NCBI GenBank assembly: GCA_002392705.1
Contig: DGHP01000054.1
Coordinates: forward strand, 1-9,458
Direction of reading: 5' to 3'
Origin: Lachnospiraceae bacterium UBA3845
GTDB lineage: Bacteria; Bacillota; Clostridia; Lachnospirales; Lachnospiraceae
Length of the DNA: 9,458 nt
Part shown: positions 6,371 through 9,458 of the stretch, in pieces
Layout: every line of letters begins with the position of its first letter
How positions within the stretch are numbered: position 1 is the stretch's first letter
Notes under the pieces: model-generated
Told to the model about the DNA's origin: nothing
The model's database searches: none
What the model saw: the letters and a program-made list of their open reading frames with translations, nothing else
Made by a program: the position numbers and the translations under genes

Positions 6371-6458
6371 CGGCAGGCGGATCTGAAAAGCGGGAAACCT
6401 GTCCTGCCCGTTCACGGGAACGGCAGGATTTCACTTCCGGGAGGCGGCCGGCCTGCCG
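6371..6458 (+). promoter_or_regulatory. Leader RNA with four mutually complementary segments
   Basis: Segment 1 CGGCAGGC (6371-6378), segment 2 TCCTGCCCGTTC (6402-6413), segment 3 GAACGGCAGGA (6418-6428) and segment 4 GCCTGCCG (6451-6458) share the same core in alternating sense. Segments 2 and 3 form a strong hairpin with an ACGG loop and one bulged C; 1 can instead pair with 2, 3 with 4, or 1 with 4 (8 bp perfect). This is the geometry of an attenuator or translational switch. No T-run follows segment 3 or 4, so a simple transcription terminator is not seen. It matches no riboswitch class I recognise. Confidence 0.5.
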
Positions 6459-6495
6459 ATTCTCTCCGGGTCTCATTTTACAAGGAGGATGCAAC

Positions 6496-7845
6496 ATGAT
6501 GAAAAAGTTACTTGCAACTGCACTGACAGCTGCCATGCTCGGTTCCATGCTTGTAGGAGCTGTTTCCGTACAGGCTGAGGAAGCAAAGAACATTCCGGAG
6601 CTGACCACGGAGCCGCTGACCATCACCCTTTGGGATATCGCTACCGAGGATCCGACCAAGAGCATTCAGGAAGGCGCTGTTGAGAGATTCATGGCGGATT
6701 ATCCGAACATCACCGTCAACCAGGTACATCAGCAGAACGATAACTACAAGCAGCAGCTGATCGTCGCCATGAGCGCTGACGAGTGCCCGGATATGTACAT
6801 CCACTGGGGCGGCGGCCCGATGGCTGAGTATTACAAGTCCGGCCATGTGAATGATATCACAGAGCTGTTCAACACCTATGATCATCCGGATTTCATCGAC
6901 GCGGCAGTTGCTCAGGCTTCCTATGACGGAAAAGTCCTGGCGATCCCGTTCGGCGGACTGTCCGGCTGCGACATCTTCTACAACAAGACCATCTTCGAAG
7001 AAGTCGGCGTAGAAGTTCCCCAGACCATCGACGAACTTGAAGCAGTCTGCGACAAGCTGATCGAGGCAGGATATGTTCCGTTCTCACTGGCGAACGGCTC
7101 CAAGTGGACAGGCTCCATGTACTTCATGTATCTGGTAGCGCGCCACTCCGGAAATGACGAGTTCAACGCAGCTTATACGCAGGAAGGTTCCTTCACCTCC
7201 CCGGCATTCATCTGGGCAGGCGAGAAGATTCAGGAATGGGTCAACAAGGGCTACTTCAACGAAGGCTTCAACTCTCTGGTTACCGATAACGGCGAAGACA
7301 GAGCTCTTCTGTATGACAACACCTGCGCTATGATGCTTCACGGCTCCTGGCAGGCACGTTCCATCATGACCGACAGCAAGGACTGGTATGACCAGAACCT
7401 CGGCGTATTCCGTTTCCCGGAAGATGCTGAAGCGAAGGAAGCCGGCGTTCCGCAGAACGTTGAGATCGGTACCGCCATCGGCAACGGTTTCTCCTTCAAC
7501 TGCTGGAACGAGGACGGCAGCGTAGATCAGGACAAGCTGAATGCCTGCTACGTACTGGCTACCCAGTATTACAACGACGACACCTACAACGAGCAGCAGA
7601 TGGCCAACAACACCACACCGTCCATCAAGGGCTTCGAGAAAGAGATCACCGATCCGATCATGACGACCATCACCAACGTCTTCTTCGATGCTTCCAACGT
7701 ACAGCTGTGGTATGACCAGTATCTGCCGGCATCCGTTACCGAAGTTCATAAGGACTGCATGACCGAGCTGTTCGGCCTGAGCAAGACTCCGCAGGAAATC
7801 GGTGAAGCGCATGACGCTGCTATGCAGGCAGCTCTTGCAGAGTAA
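6496..7845 (+). CDS. Extracellular sugar-binding protein of the second CUT1 ABC transporter
   Basis: A 449-residue family-1 solute-binding protein that captures an oligosaccharide for the permeases downstream. The signal peptide (MMKKLL, hydrophobic core) probably ends after VQA27, before EEAKNI. As in the left operon the lipobox is lost: LVGA (19-22) replaces L-x-G-C, so signal peptidase I processing is expected. The mature part shows the family's opening strand (LTITLWDIA), then YPNITVNQVHQQNDNYKQQL, CPDMYIHWGGGP, AIPFGGLSGCDIFYNKTIFEE and CAMMLHGSWQ. A C-terminal segment YDQYLPASVTEVHKDCMTELF resembles MsmE-like multiple-sugar binding proteins. AAGGAGG lies 7 nt before the first of two adjacent ATGs. 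In-frame reading is open back to 6355, but that extension has no signal-peptide character and would destroy the leader structure. Codon use is biased to AAC, ATC and TTC, consistent with high expression. Its sequence differs clearly from the left binding protein, so the ligands probably differ. Confidence 0.93.
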   Translation: MMKKLLATALTAAMLGSMLVGAVSVQAEEAKNIPELTTEPLTITLWDIATEDPTKSIQEGAVERFMADYPNITVNQVHQQNDNYKQQLIVAMSADECPDMYIHWGGGPMAEYYKSGHVNDITELFNTYDHPDFIDAAVAQASYDGKVLAIPFGGLSGCDIFYNKTIFEEVGVEVPQTIDELEAVCDKLIEAGYVPFSLANGSKWTGSMYFMYLVARHSGNDEFNAAYTQEGSFTSPAFIWAGEKIQEWVNKGYFNEGFNSLVTDNGEDRALLYDNTCAMMLHGSWQARSIMTDSKDWYDQNLGVFRFPEDAEAKEAGVPQNVEIGTAIGNGFSFNCWNEDGSVDQDKLNACYVLATQYYNDDTYNEQQMANNTTPSIKGFEKEITDPIMTTITNVFFDASNVQLWYDQYLPASVTEVHKDCMTELFGLSKTPQEIGEAHDAAMQAALAE

Positions 7846-7875
7846 GGTCTGACGAATTTCCACGGAATCATCTTG

Positions 7876-7962
7876 CGGCAGACTGCCGGCCGTCCTGTAT
7901 GAACGGTTCCGGTCCGCATTTCGGAACGGTTTTCAGGAAGCGCCCCGCAGATCTGTATCTGC
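7876..7962 (+). promoter_or_regulatory. Small inverted repeats in the binding-protein/permease gap
   Basis: CGGCAG-A-CTGCCG (7876-7888) is an odd palindrome too tight to fold well as RNA. GCAGAT-CTGT-ATCTGC (7947-7962) is a clean 6-bp stem with a 4-nt loop just before the long hairpin. GAACGGTT also occurs twice between them. The 281-bp gap contains no open frame with a ribosome binding site and no convincing promoter, so the permeases are probably reached by read-through. Confidence 0.4.
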
Positions 7963-7977
7963 ATGAGTAACGTACGG

Positions 7978-8015
7978 CATGCCCGCAGGATCCTCCGATC
8001 CTGTGGGCATGTTTT
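7978..8015 (+). terminator. Strong intercistronic hairpin with T-run: partial terminator or mRNA protector
   Basis: A 15-bp stem (7978-7992 with 7997-8011, one G-T pair) closes a CTCC loop and is followed by TTTT (8012-8015) then CC. It sits 130 nt after the binding-protein stop and 110 nt before the first permease. Since the downstream genes belong to the same transporter and show no promoter of their own, leaky termination or 3'-end protection that keeps binding-protein mRNA in excess is the likely function. Confidence 0.75.
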
Positions 8016-8126
8016 CCATATGGAACCTTACTTCTTCCCGGACGCAACCATCATCATAATTACTGCAGGCTGCAATCCTGCTTCTCGCCGGAAAGCTTCA
8101 CCTGTCAGGAAGGAGGAATCTATATT

Positions 8127-9023
8127 ATGAACAGCCTCCAAAAGGCAAAAGCAAAAAGCACAGCGATCGCGGCTACGGTATTTCTGGCACCGGCCCTGAT
8201 CCTGATCTGTGTCTACATGATTTACCCGGTTATCGACACCTTCGTGACGAGCGCCTACAAATGGAACGGAATCTCATCCGACAAGATCTTCGTCGGCATG
8301 AGCAACTGGAACACTCTGATTCATGATTCCAAGTTCTGGTCATCCTTCCTGCACAACGTCATCGTCATGATCTTCTCGATTCTTCTGCAGATCCCGCTTG
8401 GACTTCTTCTGGCCACCTTCCTGGATGCCAGCGGCAGGAAAGCCAACATCTTCAAGATCATATGGTTCTTCCCGTACCTGATGAGCTCCGTCGCGATCGC
8501 GTTTCTGTTCAACTACATCCTTGCCACGAACGGCGGTCTCTTCTCCGCCATCGCCACCCTGTTCTCAGGACACAAGGTGAATGTTGACCTGCTCGGAAAG
8601 AATCCGCAGGCCCTCTTTGCCATCATCGGCGTCATGGCCTGGCAGTTCACACCTTTCTACATGGTTTATTTCATTGCCGGATACGGCAATATCGATACAT
8701 CCCTCTATGAGGCGGCCGTCATCGACGGATGCACGCGGAAGGATTATCTGTTCAAGATCGCTATTCCTCTTCTCGGACCGATCTTCAAAACAGCATGTAC
8801 CATGTCCCTGATCGGATCCCTGAAGTATTTCGATATGGTCTTCAATATGACCCAGGGCGGACCGGCCGGAGGCACGGAATTGATGGCAACCTATATGTAT
8901 AAGTTGTCATTCTCGCAGTTTAACATGGGTTACGGTTCCTGCGTGGCAGCCGGAATGTTCATTCTGATCACGCTGATCGCGCTGCTGTTCCAGAAAGTAT
9001 TTGTGGTAAAGGAGGATTACTAA
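8127..9023 (+). CDS. CUT1 sugar ABC transporter permease, MalF/MsmF type
   Basis: A 298-residue permease of the second transporter. Hydrophobic segments are seen near residues 13-35, 75-98, 108-132, 162-186, 216-234 and 268-290. The EAA loop is intact: LYEAAVIDGC (193-202, Glu195, Asp200, Gly201) followed by FKIAIPLLGP, the ATPase contact. FDMVFNMTQGGPAGGTELMATYMYK (with its key GGPAGGT at 244-250) is the conserved post-EAA segment of MalF-type permeases. The length matches the short Gram-positive group. AAGGAGG is 10 nt before the ATG. The stop is separated from the next permease by a single base, and that gene's ribosome binding site lies inside this gene, so the two are translationally linked. 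Confidence 0.93.
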   Translation: MNSLQKAKAKSTAIAATVFLAPALILICVYMIYPVIDTFVTSAYKWNGISSDKIFVGMSNWNTLIHDSKFWSSFLHNVIVMIFSILLQIPLGLLLATFLDASGRKANIFKIIWFFPYLMSSVAIAFLFNYILATNGGLFSAIATLFSGHKVNVDLLGKNPQALFAIIGVMAWQFTPFYMVYFIAGYGNIDTSLYEAAVIDGCTRKDYLFKIAIPLLGPIFKTACTMSLIGSLKYFDMVFNMTQGGPAGGTELMATYMYKLSFSQFNMGYGSCVAAGMFILITLIALLFQKVFVVKEDY

Positions 9024-9024
9024 T

Positions 9025-9458
9025 ATGAATAATGCTCAGGAAGTCGATTACCGCAAATCAAAACGCAACAGCCGCATCGCCTGGGGCGTCGCCATCTTCT
9101 TCGCCCTCTTCTGGCTGCTGGTGGCTCTGATCCCCTTTATCTTCATGATCGTGAACTCGTTCCGCAAACAGTTCGACATGCTGTCGCAGGGCGTCTTCCA
9201 TTTCCCGGATCCCTGGTATTTTGACAACTATCCGAATATCGTGAAAAACGGTTTCTTCGGTTACTTCGGGCGAAGCGTCCTGATCGTGGCCTGCTCCCTG
9301 ATCCTGATGCTGGCCATCTCCGCCTGCGCTGCCTATCCGCTCTCCCGTATGACCTTCAAGGCAAGAGGGCTGATCTACGCCGGCATTGTGGCCATGATGT
9401 CCATCCCGATGCACGTAACCCTGATCCCGATCTTCAAGATGACCAACGCCATGGGACT
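9025..9458 (+). CDS. CUT1 sugar ABC transporter permease, MalG/MsmG type (cut by window end)
   Basis: The first 144 codons of a permease that runs off the right edge, so the EAA loop and C-terminus are not visible. It starts MNNAQEVDYRKSKRNSR, then a first membrane segment (about 18-45) ending in IPFIFMIVNSFR. A periplasmic stretch with FHFPDPWYFDNYPNIV follows, then a second segment (about 81-104) ending AISACAAYPLSRMTFKARG and a third with MMSIPMHVTLIPIFK. This order is the signature of MalG-type permeases (the N-terminal FRPxxxNF-like region and the IPxxVTLIPIF helix). AAAGGAGG lies at 9008-9015, inside the end of the preceding gene, and only one base separates the two genes. It partners the MalF-type permease; catabolic genes may follow beyond the window. 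Confidence 0.92.
   Translation, partial: MNNAQEVDYRKSKRNSRIAWGVAIFFALFWLLVALIPFIFMIVNSFRKQFDMLSQGVFHFPDPWYFDNYPNIVKNGFFGYFGRSVLIVACSLILMLAISACAAYPLSRMTFKARGLIYAGIVAMMSIPMHVTLIPIFKMTNAMG

Noticed and set aside
6355..6495. In-frame N-terminal extension of the second binding protein
   Set aside because: It would add 47 polar residues before a perfect signal peptide that has AAGGAGG 7 nt ahead of it; the region is better explained as structured leader.
6299..6495. Known metabolite riboswitch in the right operon leader
   Set aside because: I could not match the conserved cores of any riboswitch class I know; only alternating stems are seen.
7084..7863. Minus-strand open frame inside the second binding-protein gene
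   Set aside because: It is the antisense of conserved coding sequence, with no ribosome binding site and low-complexity Val/Gly-rich content.
3326..7888. Shared CGGCAGG/CCTGCCG motif at 3326, 3359, 6371, 6421, 6451 and 7876 as a dispersed REP-like element
   Set aside because: The shared core is only 6-8 GC-rich bases with unrelated surroundings, within reach of chance in DNA of this composition.

Overview
The window looks like chromosome from a GC-rich, Gram-positive-type anaerobe, most plausibly a Lachnospiraceae-like member of the Clostridia. This is inferred from strong AAGGAGG-type ribosome binding sites, the style of the sugar-binding proteins, and permease and binding-protein sets that carry no ATPase of their own. 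No rRNA, tRNA, transposase or CRISPR array is visible, so the placement rests on gene style alone.

Left block (about 1-4900, minus strand). This is one sugar-import operon reading right to left: a promoter near 4869-4897, a leader of about 200 nt, a secreted family-1 solute-binding protein (3386-4660), two CUT1-type permeases (2368-3270 and 1518-2354), and a Gfo/Idh/MocA-fold enzyme resembling the NAD-dependent GH109 alpha-N-acetylgalactosaminidases (189-1412). It ends at a rho-independent terminator (43-86). A plus-strand terminator (5-32) shows that a convergent gene lies just outside the left edge.

Middle block (about 4950-6240). A single minus-strand gene encodes an HD-domain metal-dependent phosphohydrolase (5133-5918), with its own promoter and a likely terminator. 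Small decayed tandem repeats flank it: a 32-bp duplication and a hexamer run in its leader, and a roughly 60-bp-period repeat across its 3' end.

Right block (about 6250-9458, plus strand). A second CUT1 operon reads rightward. It has a strong extended -10 promoter (6264-6292) and a leader of about 200 nt with four mutually complementary segments. A second secreted binding protein (6496-7845) follows, then a structured intercistronic gap with a long hairpin, a first permease (8127-9023) and a second permease cut by the window end (9025-9458).

The two transporters probably each import an oligosaccharide or glycoside, energised by a shared MsmK/MalK-type ATPase encoded elsewhere. The left substrate may carry an alpha-linked GalNAc or similar sugar, cleaved in the cytoplasm by the GH109-like enzyme. 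Most of the window is ordinary carbohydrate-uptake territory. The points worth a second look are the GH109-like enzyme, the loss of the lipobox cysteine in both binding proteins, the attenuator-like leader at 6371-6458, and the strong hairpins at both binding-protein/permease junctions.
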